A stretch of 64,000 bases of DNA from Microthrixaceae bacterium. GTDB taxonomy: Bacteria > Actinomycetota > Acidimicrobiia > Acidimicrobiales > Microtrichaceae. A model generated the notes under the pieces. That model did no database searches, was not told the DNA's origin, and worked only from the letters and a program-made list of their open reading frames with translations. This document shows, one piece after another, positions 16,493 to 29,761 of this stretch; position 1 is the first letter of the stretch, and the number at the start of each line of letters is the position of its first letter. The DNA is taken from assembly GCA_020845705.1 (NCBI GenBank), contig JADLFH010000054.1, positions 24,099 to 88,098 of the forward strand, read 5' to 3'. The position numbers and the translations under genes are program-made.

Positions 16493-18010
16493 TCAGATCG
16501 GGCGGGGGAACGTTGCGAACTGGGTCACCGGAGACCCCCGGTACCTGGCGTCCACACCGAGGAAGGAGACGGTGACGTCCTCGGGTGTGCATTCGACGAT
16601 CCCATAGCCGTTGCGGGAGGCGTCCACCAGATCCCAAGCCGGTTGCAGCGATGCCGCCAGCGCGCTCTGTTGGTCACCCGGTGGCGACGCGATCGCTCCG
16701 CCCGCGTACTCGTAGGCGACCGCCGGCGAGCTGCTGTCCTCGAAGTCGGCTCGGATCGGGCCGGCCCAGAACGAGTGGATGTCGCCGGTCAGGATGGTGA
16801 CCCCGCCGATCCGCTCGCTGACCAGATGGGAGATCAGCCTCTCGCGTTCCGCCGGGAATCCGTCCCATGCGTCGCTGTTCAGGTAGAGGCCGGCGTGTCT
16901 CAGCAGTGACGGGTCGAGTGCCCGCAGCTCGGGGGTGTCGAGGTCGAGCAGCCGAACCGCTCCGATGAGGACCGGGTTGCCCAGGAGCTGGTGACGGACC
17001 CCGGCGTCGTTCGACGCGGCGAGCCCGCCCAGCAACCACGAGAGCTGTTCGGCCCCCAGGATCGTGCGGTCACTTCGCGCCAGCTCCGGAGTCAGGAAGG
17101 TGACACCCAACAGGGTGTCCACCGGCGGGTCGCGGTACTGCCGCTCGTCGAGGAGGTGGAGCTCCGCGAGGCGCCCGAAGCGCAGCGACCGGAAGATCCG
17201 CGTGCCGTCGACCGGCATCACCGGCTGGTGTTCGAACCATGCCTGGGTGGCCGCGGCGAAGCGGACGGGGTTCAAGGTGATGTCGGTCCGGTTCCAGTCG
17301 TTGTGGAGCTCGTGGTCGTCCCACACCACGGCCCAGGGGTGGGCCGCCTGTGCTGCTTGGATGTCGGGGTCGCTGCGGTAGAGGCGGTACTTGGTGCGGT
17401 AGTCCTCGATCGTCACGCACTCGGCGACCGGCTCGGATCGAACCGGCCTCAGCAACTGGATTGCGCCTGCCTCGTAGATGAAGTCGCCGAGGAACACGAC
17501 ACCGTCGAGGTCGCGGGCCGCCACGTCGCGCCAGGCCGGGTAGTAGCCGGTCCCGTAGCACTGGCAGCTCGCGTACGCGAGTCGCAGCGACTCGAGCTCT
17601 GCGTCGGGCTCGGGGAGCGTGGAGGCACGGCCGACGGTCGAACGCACCCCGCCTGCCTCGAACCGGTACCAGTATGAACGGCCCGGCTCCAGGCCCCCGA
17701 CGAGCACCTTGACGGTGTGATCCGACGCCGCCTCGACTACCTCGGTCCCGCTCGCGACGACCGGCGACATCGACGGCGACGTCGAGACCTGCCAGTCACA
17801 CGAGTTGACCGAGGGGGCGACGAGTGGCTCGACGCGGGTCCACAGCACCACCTCGGTGTCGGAGTGGAAACCCGATGCGACGCCTTGCGCGAAGGTCGAG
17901 GTGGGGGCGTAGGCGGGTGGACTGGTGCAGGAGGTGAGCAGCCCCGGAGCGGCCATCGCGCCGGCTCCCAGCGCGCTCATACGTAGGAAATCCCGCCTGT
18001 CCAGCCCCAT
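16493..18010 (-). CDS. PhoD-like alkaline phosphatase/phosphodiesterase (copy 1)
   Basis: 505 aa, start MGLDRRDFLRMSALGAGAM with a Tat twin-arginine signal and a lipobox-like LLTSC. The metal-site blocks of the PhoD family are present: VFLGDFIYE, WDDHELHNDW, and LTGDIHSFW. Exported and folded before export; releases phosphate from phosphodiesters outside the cell, with Ca/Fe expected. GGAG lies just before the ATG, and a TATCCT box upstream (about 18041-18046) could be its -10. A second PhoD protein is encoded at 24054. Confidence 0.9.
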   Translation of the reverse strand: MGLDRRDFLRMSALGAGAMAAPGLLTSCTSPPAYAPTSTFAQGVASGFHSDTEVVLWTRVEPLVAPSVNSCDWQVSTSPSMSPVVASGTEVVEAASDHTVKVLVGGLEPGRSYWYRFEAGGVRSTVGRASTLPEPDAELESLRLAYASCQCYGTGYYPAWRDVAARDLDGVVFLGDFIYEAGAIQLLRPVRSEPVAECVTIEDYRTKYRLYRSDPDIQAAQAAHPWAVVWDDHELHNDWNRTDITLNPVRFAAATQAWFEHQPVMPVDGTRIFRSLRFGRLAELHLLDERQYRDPPVDTLLGVTFLTPELARSDRTILGAEQLSWLLGGLAASNDAGVRHQLLGNPVLIGAVRLLDLDTPELRALDPSLLRHAGLYLNSDAWDGFPAERERLISHLVSERIGGVTILTGDIHSFWAGPIRADFEDSSSPAVAYEYAGGAIASPPGDQQSALAASLQPAWDLVDASRNGYGIVECTPEDVTVSFLGVDARYRGSPVTQFATFPRPI

Positions 18011-18099
18011 CTCTCCAAACCCCCGAACTCGAGTGACTCGCCGCCGAGGATAGAGCAAGGGAACAGCCCGAGCCCAGCGGATGTGGCCTCAGGACTGCG

Positions 18100-19521
18100 T
18101 CAGGCCTTGAACCGCCACTTCCTCTCGAAAGGCAGCCGCCAGGTGTGGGGCGAGATGAGCGCGTGCATCGCCACCGGCCCCCACGATCCAGGTGCATAGG
18201 TGTGCACGTCCGGCGGGCTGGTCAACAGCGGTTCCGCCACCTCCCAGAGCCGCTCGATGCCCTCGCTGGAAGTGAACAGCGTCTGGTCGCCGGCCATTGC
18301 GTCGAGCACGAGTCGCTCGTAGGCCTCCAGCACCTCCTCCTCCTGGTCGGTTTCGTGGAGGGCGAACTGGAGGCTGAGCTTGTCCAACACCATGCCTGGC
18401 CCCGGACGCTTCCCGTAGAAGGAGAGCGACAGCTTCGAGGAGTCGGCGAGGTCGAAGGTGAGGTGATCCGGTCCCAAGGTGCCCACGCCGGAGCCCGTTG
18501 GGAACATCGACTTCGGTGGTTCGCGCCAAGCGATCGAGACGATTCGGGCTCCCTCGGCCATGTGCTTTCCGGTGCGGAGGTAGAACGGCACACCGGCCCA
18601 GCGCCAGTTGTCGATCTCGCAACGCAGAGCGATGAACGTCTCGGTCTGGCTGTCGGGGGCGACGCCCTCGATCAGGCGGTATCCCTGGTACTGGCCCCTG
18701 ACAACCTGGTGGATGTCTATGGGCACCATCGAGCGGAAGACCTTGTTCTTCTCCTCGTTGATCGCTCGGGGCTCCAGCGCTGTGGGTGGTTCCATGGCGA
18801 CGAAGGCGAGGATCTGGAACAGGTGGGTGACGACCATGTCGCGGAATGCGCCCGCTTGCTCGTAGAAGGCGGCGCGGTTGTTGACCGCGAGGGTTTCGGG
18901 CACGTCGATCTGGATGTGGTCGATGTGCTGGCGGTTCCAGATCGGCTCGAAGAGCCCGTTGGCGAAACGGAATGCAAGGATGTTCTGCGCCGGCTCCTTG
19001 CCGAGGAAGTGGTCGATCCGGAAGATCTGGTCCTCGTCGAAGAAGTCCATCACGTTCGCGTTGAGTGCCCGTGCCGTCTCGAGGTTTGTGCCGAACGGCT
19101 TCTCCATGACGATCCGCGCCCGGTTGCTGAGGCCGCTCTTGCCGAGCGTCCGAACCACCTGGGTTGCCGCAGCGGGCGGGATGCTCAGGTAGTGGAGGCG
19201 GCGAGCGTGGTCGCCCAGCGTGGACTCGGCGTGTTCCACCGCTGCCACCAACTCGTCGGCGTTCTCGGACAGCGCGGCGAAGCTGAGCCGCTCGACGAAT
19301 CCGCTCCAAGCGCTGTCGGTGACACCTCCGTGGACGTATTCGTCACACGCCCTCCGGGCGAGGTCACGGAACCGCGTCGTGTCGGAATCGTCGATGGAGG
19401 TTCCGATGATGCGGTAGTCGGGGAGGAACCCGGCCTTGTGCAGTCGATACAGCCCCGGAATCAGCTTGCGGCGGGCCAGGTCTCCCGTGGCTCCGAACAA
19501 CACGATCACATGCGGGTCCAT
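18100..19521 (-). CDS. zwf: glucose-6-phosphate 1-dehydrogenase
   Basis: First oxidative step of the pentose phosphate pathway, making NADPH. The 473-aa protein begins [19 protein letters not shown] (nucleotide-binding fold) and has the active-site [14 protein letters not shown] and FRTG-like (YLRTGKHM) blocks. The ATG at 19521 gives the family N-terminus; an in-frame start 14 codons earlier adds unrelated residues. No opcA, tal or gnd gene is adjacent. Confidence 0.96.
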   Translation of the reverse strand: MDPHVIVLFGATGDLARRKLIPGLYRLHKAGFLPDYRIIGTSIDDSDTTRFRDLARRACDEYVHGGVTDSAWSGFVERLSFAALSENADELVAAVEHAESTLGDHARRLHYLSIPPAAATQVVRTLGKSGLSNRARIVMEKPFGTNLETARALNANVMDFFDEDQIFRIDHFLGKEPAQNILAFRFANGLFEPIWNRQHIDHIQIDVPETLAVNNRAAFYEQAGAFRDMVVTHLFQILAFVAMEPPTALEPRAINEEKNKVFRSMVPIDIHQVVRGQYQGYRLIEGVAPDSQTETFIALRCEIDNWRWAGVPFYLRTGKHMAEGARIVSIAWREPPKSMFPTGSGVGTLGPDHLTFDLADSSKLSLSFYGKRPGPGMVLDKLSLQFALHETDQEEEVLEAYERLVLDAMAGDQTLFTSSEGIERLWEVAEPLLTSPPDVHTYAPGSWGPVAMHALISPHTWRLPFERKWRFKA

Positions 19522-19591
19522 TGGGCACCCCCCGTTGGTCGTCGAGAACCCCGGGTTCCTCATCGGCGGAAACGGGGTGTTCCTGAGACGG

Positions 19592-22500
19592 TCAGGGAGT
19601 GGCTCTGTGGTCCACCTCCAACCACACGCGGAGATCCCCGGTGTCGATCACCGGAGACCTGCCCTCGGGATCGTCGCCGTGTTCGAAGGATGTGGCCAAC
19701 ACCTCCTCCGCGATCGCGGAGCGGTGCTCCTCGATCGCCGAGGCCAACCCGCCCTCGGCCGCCCAGCGGAGGTGGATGCGGTCCGCCACGTCGAAGCCCG
19801 AGGTCTTCCGGCCCTCCTGCACGAGGCGGACCACCTCACGGGCCGCTCCGAGCGAAACCAGCAGGGGCGTGAGCTGAAGGTCGACGGCGATCGTCTCGGC
19901 GCCTTCGGAGGCCACCGCCCATCCCTCCCGGGGGGTCTCGGTTATCACGACATCCTCGGCGTCGAGATCGACGGCCGTGCCGTCGATGCTCACCGATGCC
20001 GATCCGGCCGCCACAGCGGCTGCCAGTGCCGTCGGATCGGCGTCGCGGATCGCCGCGGCGATCTCCTGAACCGCGGCGCCGTGCTTTGCTCCCAGGGAAC
20101 GGAAGTTGGGCTTAGCGCTCACGTCGGTGAGCGTCTCGGCCGACCCGAGGGTCTCCACCGCCTGGACGTTCAGTTCGTCGATCACGCTCCGGCGGAGATC
20201 GTCGGGCAACTCGGCCCAGCCGTGCGCACCCACCAGCGCCCGCGAGAGCGGTTGGCGGGTCTTGATCTTCTGTGAGGCACGGGCGGAACGGCCGAGCTCG
20301 ACGAGGCGGCGGGTCAATTCGACCTGGTCCTCCAGCCGCGTGTCGATGCGGGCTTCCTCGGCGCTGGGCCACTCCGCGAGGTGCACCGAGACGGGGTCGT
20401 TCCCGGAGCGGATCGCAGACCAGATCCGTTCGGTGACGAAGGGGGTGAAGGGCGCCATGAGCCGCACCAGCGTGTGGAGCACCTCTCGCAACGTTGCCAG
20501 GGCGGCCGGGTCGCCCTGCCAGAAGCGTCGCCGTGAACGACGCACGTACCAGTTGGACAGGTCGTCGAGGAACGCGGCGATGTGCTTGCCGGCGCCCGCG
20601 GTGTCGAAACTCTCCAGCTCCTCGGTCACCTCGACCACGAGCCGGGCGAGTCGCGAGTGCGCCCAGGCGTCGAGGGCGTTGGGGGTGCCCGGGTCGGAGG
20701 CGGCGGGATCCCAGTCCGACACGGACGCGTAGAGCGTGAAGAACGCGGAGGTGTTCCACAGCCCCAGCACCACCTTGCGGACGACCTCCTCGATGTTGGT
20801 GTGGCCCACGCGACGGGCGTTCCAGGGGGATCCGCTGCACAGCATGAACCAGCGCACAGCGTCGGCGCCGTGCTCGTCGAGCAACGGCATCGGGGCGATC
20901 ACGTTGCCGAGGTGCTTGGACATCTTGCGACCGTCCTCGGCGAGGATGTGGCCCAACACCACGACGTTCTCGTAGCTGGAGCGGTCGAAGACGAGCGTCC
21001 CCACCGCCATCAGGGAGTAGAACCAGCCCCGGGTCTGGTCGATCGCCTCGCAGATGTACTGGGCGGGGTAGGCGGCCTCGAAAACATCTGCGTTCCGGAA
21101 CGGATGGCCGAACTGGGCGAAGGGCATCGCGCCGGAGTCGTACCAGACATCGATCACCTCGCTGACGCGGCGGGCCGGCTGCCCGCAGGTGGGGCAGCCG
21201 AAGGTGACCTCGTCGACGAAGGGCCGATGGGGGTCGAGCCCGGCGCAGTCGGTTCCGCTCAGCTCGGAGAGGTGAGCGAGCGACTCCACGGCGGTCTCGT
21301 GGTCGTCGGGGCAGATCCAGATCGGCAGGGGAGTGCCCCAGTAGCGCGACCGTGACAACGACCAGTCCACGTTGCCCCGCAACCAGTCGCCGTATCGGCC
21401 CCACTTCACCGTCTCGGGTACCCAGTTGGTGCGCTCGTTCTCCTCCAGCAGGCGGTGGGAGATCTCGGTTGTCCGGATGTACCACGACGGCAGCGCGTAG
21501 TTGAGCAGGGGCATGTGGCAACGCCAGCAATGGGGGTAGGCGTGCTCGTAGGGCAGCTCGCGCAGCAGGATCCCCCTCGATCGGAGATCCTCGATGATGG
21601 GCGGGTTCGCGTCACGGAACCAGAGGCCGCCGACTAGGGGAATCGCCGGTTCGAAGTGGCCGTCGAGCTGGATCGGGTTGACCACCTCCATTGCGGCCGA
21701 GCGGATCGCGGCGAGGTCCTCGGCGCCGAACGCGGGGGCGAGGTGCACCAGGCCGGTGCCGTCGCTGGTGGTCACGTGCTCCGCGGCGATGACGCGGTGT
21801 GCGTCGGGGATCTCCACCAGATCCAGGGGGCGACGGTACGCCCAGCCGACCAGCTCGGTTCCCTTCCAGCGGCCGCTTGTGGTCGCGTCGTCGCCGACGG
21901 CTCGTTCGACGAGCTCCTCGGCGACGATCACGGCTCGGCCACCGTCGGCCGGGGTGGCTGCCACATACGTGGCCTCCTCGGCCACGCCGACAGCTGTGTT
22001 GGACACGAGGGTCCAGGGGGTGGTGGTCCACACCAGCAGGTCGGCGTCGGGTACGCCGTCGCCCTCGACAAGTGGAAAGCGCACGTAGATCGACGGGTCG
22101 ACGATGTCCTCGTAGCCCTGCGCGACCTCGTGGTCACTCAGGCCGGTGCCGCAACGGCCGCAGTAGGGGGCGACCCGGAAGTCGCGCACCAACAGGCCCT
22201 TCGAGTGGATTTGAGCGAGCGACCACCACACCGACTGGATGTAGTCGCGATCCATCGTCCAGTAGGCCTCGTCGAGGTCCACCCAGTAGCCCATCCGCCG
22301 GGTCATGACGTTGAACTCGTTGACGTGGCGGGTCACCGACTCGCGGCAGCGGGCGTTGAACTCGGCGATGCCGAACTGCTCGATGTCCGGCTTGCCCGAG
22401 ATGCCGAGCTCCTTCTCGACGGCGATCTCGACCGGCAGACCATGGCAGTCCCACCCGGCGATGCGAGGCACGTAGCGGCCGCGCATCGTCTGGAACCGAG

Positions 22501-22735
22501 GGAACACGTCCTTGAAGGCTCGTGCCTCGATGTGGTGGGTGCCGGGCAGGCCGTTCGCGGTGGGCGGACCCTCGTAGAACGTCCAGCGTTCGGCGCCTTC
22601 ACGAGCGGCGAGGGAGCGCTCGAAGATCCTCTCCCGCTCCCACCAGTCCAACAGCTCGTGCTCCATGGCGACGAGGTCCACGGTGTTGGGTAGTCGGGTC
22701 CTCTGCGCCGCTGTGGCGTCGTCGTGGGTCGTCAC
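19592..22735 (-). CDS. ileS: isoleucine--tRNA ligase
   Basis: 1047-aa class Ia synthetase. The HIGH-equivalent is PGTHHIEAR near residue 65, the KMSKS-equivalent is KMSKHLGN near residue 625, and paired cysteines (CWRCHMP, CPTC) lie in or beside the editing/insert regions. Length and motifs fit the longer eukaryote-like type II IleRS, the type that tends to resist mupirocin. GTG start. It occupies its own transcription unit, between zwf and an MFS gene on the same strand. Confidence 0.96.
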   Translation of the reverse strand: MTTHDDATAAQRTRLPNTVDLVAMEHELLDWWERERIFERSLAAREGAERWTFYEGPPTANGLPGTHHIEARAFKDVFPRFQTMRGRYVPRIAGWDCHGLPVEIAVEKELGISGKPDIEQFGIAEFNARCRESVTRHVNEFNVMTRRMGYWVDLDEAYWTMDRDYIQSVWWSLAQIHSKGLLVRDFRVAPYCGRCGTGLSDHEVAQGYEDIVDPSIYVRFPLVEGDGVPDADLLVWTTTPWTLVSNTAVGVAEEATYVAATPADGGRAVIVAEELVERAVGDDATTSGRWKGTELVGWAYRRPLDLVEIPDAHRVIAAEHVTTSDGTGLVHLAPAFGAEDLAAIRSAAMEVVNPIQLDGHFEPAIPLVGGLWFRDANPPIIEDLRSRGILLRELPYEHAYPHCWRCHMPLLNYALPSWYIRTTEISHRLLEENERTNWVPETVKWGRYGDWLRGNVDWSLSRSRYWGTPLPIWICPDDHETAVESLAHLSELSGTDCAGLDPHRPFVDEVTFGCPTCGQPARRVSEVIDVWYDSGAMPFAQFGHPFRNADVFEAAYPAQYICEAIDQTRGWFYSLMAVGTLVFDRSSYENVVVLGHILAEDGRKMSKHLGNVIAPMPLLDEHGADAVRWFMLCSGSPWNARRVGHTNIEEVVRKVVLGLWNTSAFFTLYASVSDWDPAASDPGTPNALDAWAHSRLARLVVEVTEELESFDTAGAGKHIAAFLDDLSNWYVRRSRRRFWQGDPAALATLREVLHTLVRLMAPFTPFVTERIWSAIRSGNDPVSVHLAEWPSAEEARIDTRLEDQVELTRRLVELGRSARASQKIKTRQPLSRALVGAHGWAELPDDLRRSVIDELNVQAVETLGSAETLTDVSAKPNFRSLGAKHGAAVQEIAAAIRDADPTALAAAVAAGSASVSIDGTAVDLDAEDVVITETPREGWAVASEGAETIAVDLQLTPLLVSLGAAREVVRLVQEGRKTSGFDVADRIHLRWAAEGGLASAIEEHRSAIAEEVLATSFEHGDDPEGRSPVIDTGDLRVWLEVDHRATP

Positions 22736-22783
22736 GGTCTCAACCCTCGCGCGTCGGCGAGCAGGGCGACCAACCTCTGCCCC

Positions 22784-23995
22784 TCATCGGGCCGCAACCG
22801 CCGTGGCATCGCGTTCCCTTCGTGCGGCCCCGGCGCGAAGCACCACGAGGCCGCCGACGGTGAGCACCGCGGCCGCCAGGAACCCTCCGCGGTAGCCGAA
22901 GAGCTCCGCGACTGCGCCGAGGACCGCGGCACCGAGACCCTGGGACAGGTCGAAGAAGCTGCTCACGGTGCCGACCGCGGAACCGCGTTCGCTGCTCGGG
23001 ATGTCGGTGATCGCGAACATCAACATCGCGGGGTACAGCATCGACATGCCGAACGCGAAGACCGCCGTGCCGATGGTGAGGCCGGCCGGTGTCGCCACGG
23101 CGGCGATGAGCAGCAGGCCGCCGGTGCCGGTCACCGTGGCGAAGGTCGCGGCACGCACCGGCCCGATGCGGTCGGGAATCCGGGCGCCGAAGATGCGCAC
23201 AGTGAGGATGACGACCGCGTAGAGGGCGAGCACGCCACGGGAGTCCTTCATCCCGATCTCCCGCACGTAGAGGGCGACGAAGGAGGTGTACCCGGCCAGC
23301 CCGATGAGGCCGAGGAACAACACCGTGCCAGGCAGCACCGCGGCAGGATGCAGGAGGCGGGTGTGCTGTTGCGGCTCGGCTCCGATGCCGAGCTCCGCCG
23401 TCTCCCTGGTGAACAACGCGATTGCGGCGGCACCCACCCCAAGCGCGGCGCTCACCGTCCAGACGATCCCGAAGTTGCCGTTTGCGCAACTCGGTTCGGC
23501 GCCACCGCACGCGAGGCTCTCGCCCAGCCAAGGGCCCAGCGCCAGTCCGCCGTAAACGGCGACAGACCAGTAGCTGATGGCTTCCCCTCGTCGTGGCTCG
23601 GGGGCGAGGTCGGTGACCATGGTTCCCGCGCCCACGAAGAAGGCGGCCTCGCCGATTCCGCCCAGCACTCGGATGACCGTCAGGGCCACGATCCCGCCCG
23701 CCACGTGGTACAGCGCGGCGGACGCGGCGACTACCAGGGCTCCTCCGATCATGAGGACCCGCCGCCCCGCCCGATCGCCGATGTGGCCCGCCCAGGGGCG
23801 GAGGACTATCGCGCCGACGGCGAACGATCCGACGGCCACCCCGACCGCGAGCTTGTCGCCTCCGAGGGGCCCCTCCACGAAGAGCGGAACGACCGGCAGC
23901 AGCATGCCGAGGGAGAAGAAGTACGCCAGGCCGGCGCTCACCACCAGAAGGAAGCGGGGCGTGATCAGACGCTGTTGGTCCTCGGCGTCCTTCAC
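22784..23995 (-). CDS. MFS transporter
   Basis: 403-aa protein with 12 predicted membrane helices. The MFS loop-2/3 motif reads GHIGDRAGRRVLMIGG and the repeat in the second half reads ARIPDRIGPVRAAT. GTG start. Forty-eight bases separate it from ileS downstream. The substrate cannot be assigned; the family pattern is that of multidrug or sugar efflux carriers. Confidence 0.85.
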   Translation of the reverse strand: MKDAEDQQRLITPRFLLVVSAGLAYFFSLGMLLPVVPLFVEGPLGGDKLAVGVAVGSFAVGAIVLRPWAGHIGDRAGRRVLMIGGALVVAASAALYHVAGGIVALTVIRVLGGIGEAAFFVGAGTMVTDLAPEPRRGEAISYWSVAVYGGLALGPWLGESLACGGAEPSCANGNFGIVWTVSAALGVGAAAIALFTRETAELGIGAEPQQHTRLLHPAAVLPGTVLFLGLIGLAGYTSFVALYVREIGMKDSRGVLALYAVVILTVRIFGARIPDRIGPVRAATFATVTGTGGLLLIAAVATPAGLTIGTAVFAFGMSMLYPAMLMFAITDIPSSERGSAVGTVSSFFDLSQGLGAAVLGAVAELFGYRGGFLAAAVLTVGGLVVLRAGAARRERDATAVAAR

Positions 23996-24053
23996 GGGTC
24001 GAGACTACGGCAGCGCGTCTACCGTGGAGTCCCCGGGTAGCGAATGGGGGACC

Positions 24054-25655
24054 ATGGACAGGCGTCGTTTCCTCGGAGGATTGGCTGCGATCGGTGCGGT
24101 GACGGCCTGCTCCTCAGACGACGGTGAGACCGATCGAAGCGGGACGCCCGACGTGTCGAGAACCACTCCGGTGACGGCCGCGCAGCCTGCCGAGGTGGCT
24201 CTTCCGGAAGGTGTGTTCGGCTTGGGCGTTGCCAGCGGGGATCCACTTGCCGACCGCGTGGTGCTGTGGACCCGTCTCGCGCCAACGCCCGAGGTCGTCG
24301 GCGGGGCAAGCCCCGACATCGACGTGGAGGTCGCGTACGACGTGGCGACCGACGAGCGCTTCGAGCGCCTCGTCGCTTCAGGGGTGGCAGTCGCCCGTCC
24401 ACAACTCGCATCCTCGGTTCATGTGGACGTGACGGGGCTGAGGCCCGACACCTGGTACTGGTACCGGTTCCGGGCCGGCGGTCAGACCTCGCCGGTGGGG
24501 CGCACGCGGACCTTCCCCGCGGCGGACGCGGCGGCCGAGCGGTTCCGTTTCGTGTTCGCATCGTGCCAGGACTTCCAGTGGGGCCACTACGGCGCGTGGG
24601 CGAGAGCCGCGGAGCAGCCGGACCTGGACGCGGTGGTGTTCCTCGGCGACTACATCTATGAGATCTCCCTGGGCGACATCTCGCCGAAGGAGGACGGCAG
24701 CCGGGTGTGGGCGTCGCCGGTGCCCATGACGGTGGAGGACTACCGCTGGCGCTACGCACAGACGAAGGCGGATCCGAGCCTCCAGGCGGCCCACCATGCC
24801 GTGCCTTGGATAGTGACCTTCGACGACCACGAGATCGCCAACAACTACGCGGGCGACATCGGCCAGGCCGACGGGGGAGAACCCGCCGGCCGCGACCGTC
24901 GCCTCGCCGGTTACCAGGCGTGGTACGAGCACACGCCGATCCGCGTCGAGCCTGAGCCGTCGAGCTTCGATGGTCTTCGAGTGCATCGGGCGAGCTCGTT
25001 CGGGTCGTTGGCTCGGATGTTCGTCATCGAGACTCGCCAGCACGCGGACCCGCCGCCGTGTCGGACGGGCGCCGATCTGCTGACCGATGACGGACCGCTC
25101 TGCGCCGAGGCGGAGGACCCGGGGCGCACCAATCTCGGGCCCCAACAGGAGGAGTGGCTGCTGGGCGAGCTTCGGGAGAGCTCGGCTACGTGGAACGTGC
25201 TCGCGAACCCGGTGATGTTCGCGGGCCTCAACATCGGCACCGCCGAAGAGCCCCGCTACACCCGCGACATGTGGGACGGTTACCCGGCGGTTCGGGCGAG
25301 GTTGTTGAAGGCGATCGTCGAGGCGGAGGTGTCGAACCCGGTGGTGGTCACCGGAGACTGGCATGCGACCTACGTGTTGGACGTGAAGGAGGCGCCTGAG
25401 GGGCCAACGGTCATGCCGGAGTTCCTGGTCACGTCGATAACCAGCGTCAACTTCGGCACCGACTACCGGGCGAACAACCCTCACGTCCGCTACTTCGCCG
25501 TCAACCACGGGTTCGCGTTGGTAACGGTCACCCCTGAGGAGTTCCGCTGCGAATTCCATGCCGTCGAGGACGTTTGGGACCCCGACACGACGATCTCCCA
25601 GGTCGACACGTGGCGTGTGAAGGCCGGCTCGCGCGAAGCGGAATCGGTGACGTAA
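24054..25655 (+). CDS. PhoD-like alkaline phosphatase/phosphodiesterase (copy 2)
   Basis: 533 aa from ATG 24054 (MDRRRFLGGLAAIGAVTAC), a combined Tat signal and lipobox (C19), so an exported lipoprotein. PhoD blocks are clear: VFLGDYIYE, TFDDHEIANNY, VVTGDWHATY, plus the N-terminal fibronectin-like domain with VVLWTRLAP. Only distantly similar to the copy at 16493, so they are not a recent duplication. It is divergent from the MFS gene, and a TACCGT box at 24020-24025 may be its -10. Confidence 0.9.
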   Translation: MDRRRFLGGLAAIGAVTACSSDDGETDRSGTPDVSRTTPVTAAQPAEVALPEGVFGLGVASGDPLADRVVLWTRLAPTPEVVGGASPDIDVEVAYDVATDERFERLVASGVAVARPQLASSVHVDVTGLRPDTWYWYRFRAGGQTSPVGRTRTFPAADAAAERFRFVFASCQDFQWGHYGAWARAAEQPDLDAVVFLGDYIYEISLGDISPKEDGSRVWASPVPMTVEDYRWRYAQTKADPSLQAAHHAVPWIVTFDDHEIANNYAGDIGQADGGEPAGRDRRLAGYQAWYEHTPIRVEPEPSSFDGLRVHRASSFGSLARMFVIETRQHADPPPCRTGADLLTDDGPLCAEAEDPGRTNLGPQQEEWLLGELRESSATWNVLANPVMFAGLNIGTAEEPRYTRDMWDGYPAVRARLLKAIVEAEVSNPVVVTGDWHATYVLDVKEAPEGPTVMPEFLVTSITSVNFGTDYRANNPHVRYFAVNHGFALVTVTPEEFRCEFHAVEDVWDPDTTISQVDTWRVKAGSREAESVT

Positions 25656-25711
25656 CGGGCGTCATACCGACCCACTGGCGTAGGACACTCTCCGAACCCG
25701 CGGCTCCTCTC

Positions 25712-25762
25712 CGAACCTGCGTACAAACCCGCGGTTCCGCGACGGATCCGTACGCAGGTTCG
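25712..25762 (-). repeat. 51-bp palindromic intergenic element, copy 2 (inverted)
   Basis: Arms CGAACCTGCGTAC at 25712-25724 and GTACGCAGGTTCG at 25750-25762. Relative to copy 1, both arms carry a change at the same paired position (T to C and A to G), so the pairing is kept. Its GGATCCG lies in the right arm, so it is inverted. A partial extra copy of the outer arm (ccgaacccgcgg) lies just left, at about 25692-25703. Confidence 0.9.
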
Positions 25763-25932
25763 AGGTGTTGCCGCGAGTCGAGCTGGGCGATGGTCGCCAC
25801 CTGGCAGCGCAGGAAGCGCCGCAACCACGGTCGCCCGAACCATCGGTTGATCCGAAACGCGGACGACTTCGCCCACAACTGCCCCGCCAAGACCTCCCCC
25901 GGAAGGTCACCGCCAAGGTGAAGGGTTCCGTG

Positions 25933-26007
25933 TGGAGCGGGCGACGGGAATCGAACCCGCGCAACCAGCTTGGAAGGCTGGGACTCTACCAATTGAGCTA
26001 CACCCGC
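25933..26007 (-). tRNA. tRNA-Gly(TCC)
   Basis: Complete cloverleaf on the minus strand: acceptor GCGGGTG paired with CGCCCGC, D-loop AGCTCAATTGGTAGAG, anticodon loop CTTCCAA within the stem CCAGC/GCTGG, T-loop GGTTCGATTCC. The 3' CCA is encoded (25933-25935). The anticodon TCC reads glycine codons GGA/GGG. Confidence 0.95.
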
Positions 26008-26219
26008 AAGGGGGTCTCATCGTAGCGGTTGATACATCACGGTCGTGCTGCCCGGGCCGTCAGCCGTCGCGGGGGAGCCTCGGCGAGGTGGGTGCGCCAT
26101 CGTCGGAGCAGACTCCTGACCCGAAGTCGGTCGGTGGCGCCACGTTCACCCCTGGATGGGTCACCACTGCGGCGCAGAAGAGGAGTGCACGCAGCGGCCG
26201 GCAGGAGTGTCGTGCGATT
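26008..26219. other. spacer between the two tRNA genes, no gene recognised
   Basis: No reading frame with a plausible start, ribosome-binding site or recognisable protein was found, and no further tRNA arms are visible. The two tRNAs are on the same strand with over 200 bases between them, so this interval may carry the tRNA-Gly promoter. Confidence 0.5.
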
Positions 26220-26296
26220 TGGTCGGGACGGAGAGATTTGAACTCTCGGCCCCCGGCTCCCAAAGCCGGTGCGCTACCAGGCTGCGCCACGTCCCG
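26220..26296 (-). tRNA. tRNA-Pro(TGG)
   Basis: Complete cloverleaf on the minus strand: acceptor CGGGACG paired with CGTCCCG, D-arm GCGCAGCCTGGTAGCGC, anticodon loop TTTGGGA in the stem CCGGC/GCCGG, T-arm AGAGTTCAAATCTCT. The 3' CCA is encoded (26220-26222). Reads CCA/CCG proline codons. Confidence 0.95.
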
Positions 26297-26341
26297 TGCG
26301 GCCACGGTAGTCGCCGGTTCGGGGCCCCGGCGGCAGGTCGG

Positions 26342-26347
26342 TAGACT
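26342..26347 (+). promoter_or_regulatory. -10 box of tig
   Basis: TAGACT, nine bases before the tig GTG, with no ribosome-binding site in between. The transcript would begin at or within a few bases of the start codon. Confidence 0.5.
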
Positions 26348-26356
26348 CCGCAGTCT

Positions 26357-27727
<1,371 letters not shown>

Positions 27728-27736
27728 GATTCCCCC

Positions 27737-28390
27737 ATGCACCCGTACTCAGCGCTGAACTACATCCCGAACCCGTCGGTCACCTGGACCGAGGCCGGTG
27801 GCCGAGATCGCTATCAGGGTGACCTGTTCTCCCGTCTGCTGCGCGAGAACATCATCTTCCTCGGAACCCCCATCGACGACACGGTCGCCAACCTGATCTG
27901 CGCGCAGCTGTTGTTCCTCGAGGCGGAGAACCCCGACAAGGACATCCAGATCTACATCAACAGCCCGGGCGGGGACATCAACGCGCTGCTGGCGATCTAC
28001 GACACCATGCAGTACATCCGGCCCGAGATCGCCACGCTCTGCTACGGCCAGGCTGCCTCCGCAGCGGCGGTGCTGTTGGCCGCCGGCAGCCCCGGCAAAC
28101 GCCTGGCGCTGCCCAACGCCCGGGTCCTCCTGCACCAGCCCTACGCGCAGTCGGGCTACTCGCAGGCTTCCGACATCGAGCTCGCGGCAGCCGAGATCCT
28201 CCGGCTGAAGGAGACCCTCGAAGAGATCCTGGCGCATCACACAGGCCAGACGAAGGAGAAGGTCGCGGTCGACACCGACCGTGACTTCATCATGACGGCA
28301 CACGAAGCCAAGGCCTACGGCCTCATCGACGAGATCCTCGTCACCCGCGACAAGGTCGACAACACCGGCCCCATCACAGCAGTCAGCTGA
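27737..28390 (+). CDS. clpP: ATP-dependent Clp protease proteolytic subunit
   Basis: Serine protease chambers of the Clp machine, 217 aa. Catalytic Ser is in YGQAASAAA, His in LLHQPYA, Asp in DTDRDFIM; the NSPGG oxyanion loop is present. Starts nine bases after tig and is followed by clpX, its unfoldase. Only one clpP copy lies here, whereas many Actinobacteria have two adjacent copies. Confidence 0.96.
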   Translation: MHPYSALNYIPNPSVTWTEAGGRDRYQGDLFSRLLRENIIFLGTPIDDTVANLICAQLLFLEAENPDKDIQIYINSPGGDINALLAIYDTMQYIRPEIATLCYGQAASAAAVLLAAGSPGKRLALPNARVLLHQPYAQSGYSQASDIELAAAEILRLKETLEEILAHHTGQTKEKVAVDTDRDFIMTAHEAKAYGLIDEILVTRDKVDNTGPITAVS

Positions 28391-28479
28391 GTGTCGCCCC
28401 GCGGCGCCCAGCCCTTGGTGCAGAATGAGCAACCATCCTTGGGGATGGGATCACCGAAGAAGCAGATCGAGGTGCCGAC

Positions 28480-29754
<1,275 letters not shown>

Positions 29755-29761
29755 GGCGTCG

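Noticed and set aside
20112..22693. Long open frames inside ileS in other frames
   Set aside because: High GC leaves few stops in shadow frames; composition is Arg/Pro/Gly-rich and no motif was found, whereas ileS has all its signatures.
25765..26025. Reading frames across the tRNA-Gly gene with the pattern GRRESNPRNQLGRLGLYQLSYTRK and its frame-shifted form RATGIEPAQPAWKAG
   Set aside because: These are translations of a tRNA, a well-known false protein pattern; the region is explained by the cloverleaf.
26156..26344. Reading frame with ERFELSAPGSQSRCATRLRH over tRNA-Pro
   Set aside because: Also a translated tRNA; no ribosome-binding site or conserved protein family.
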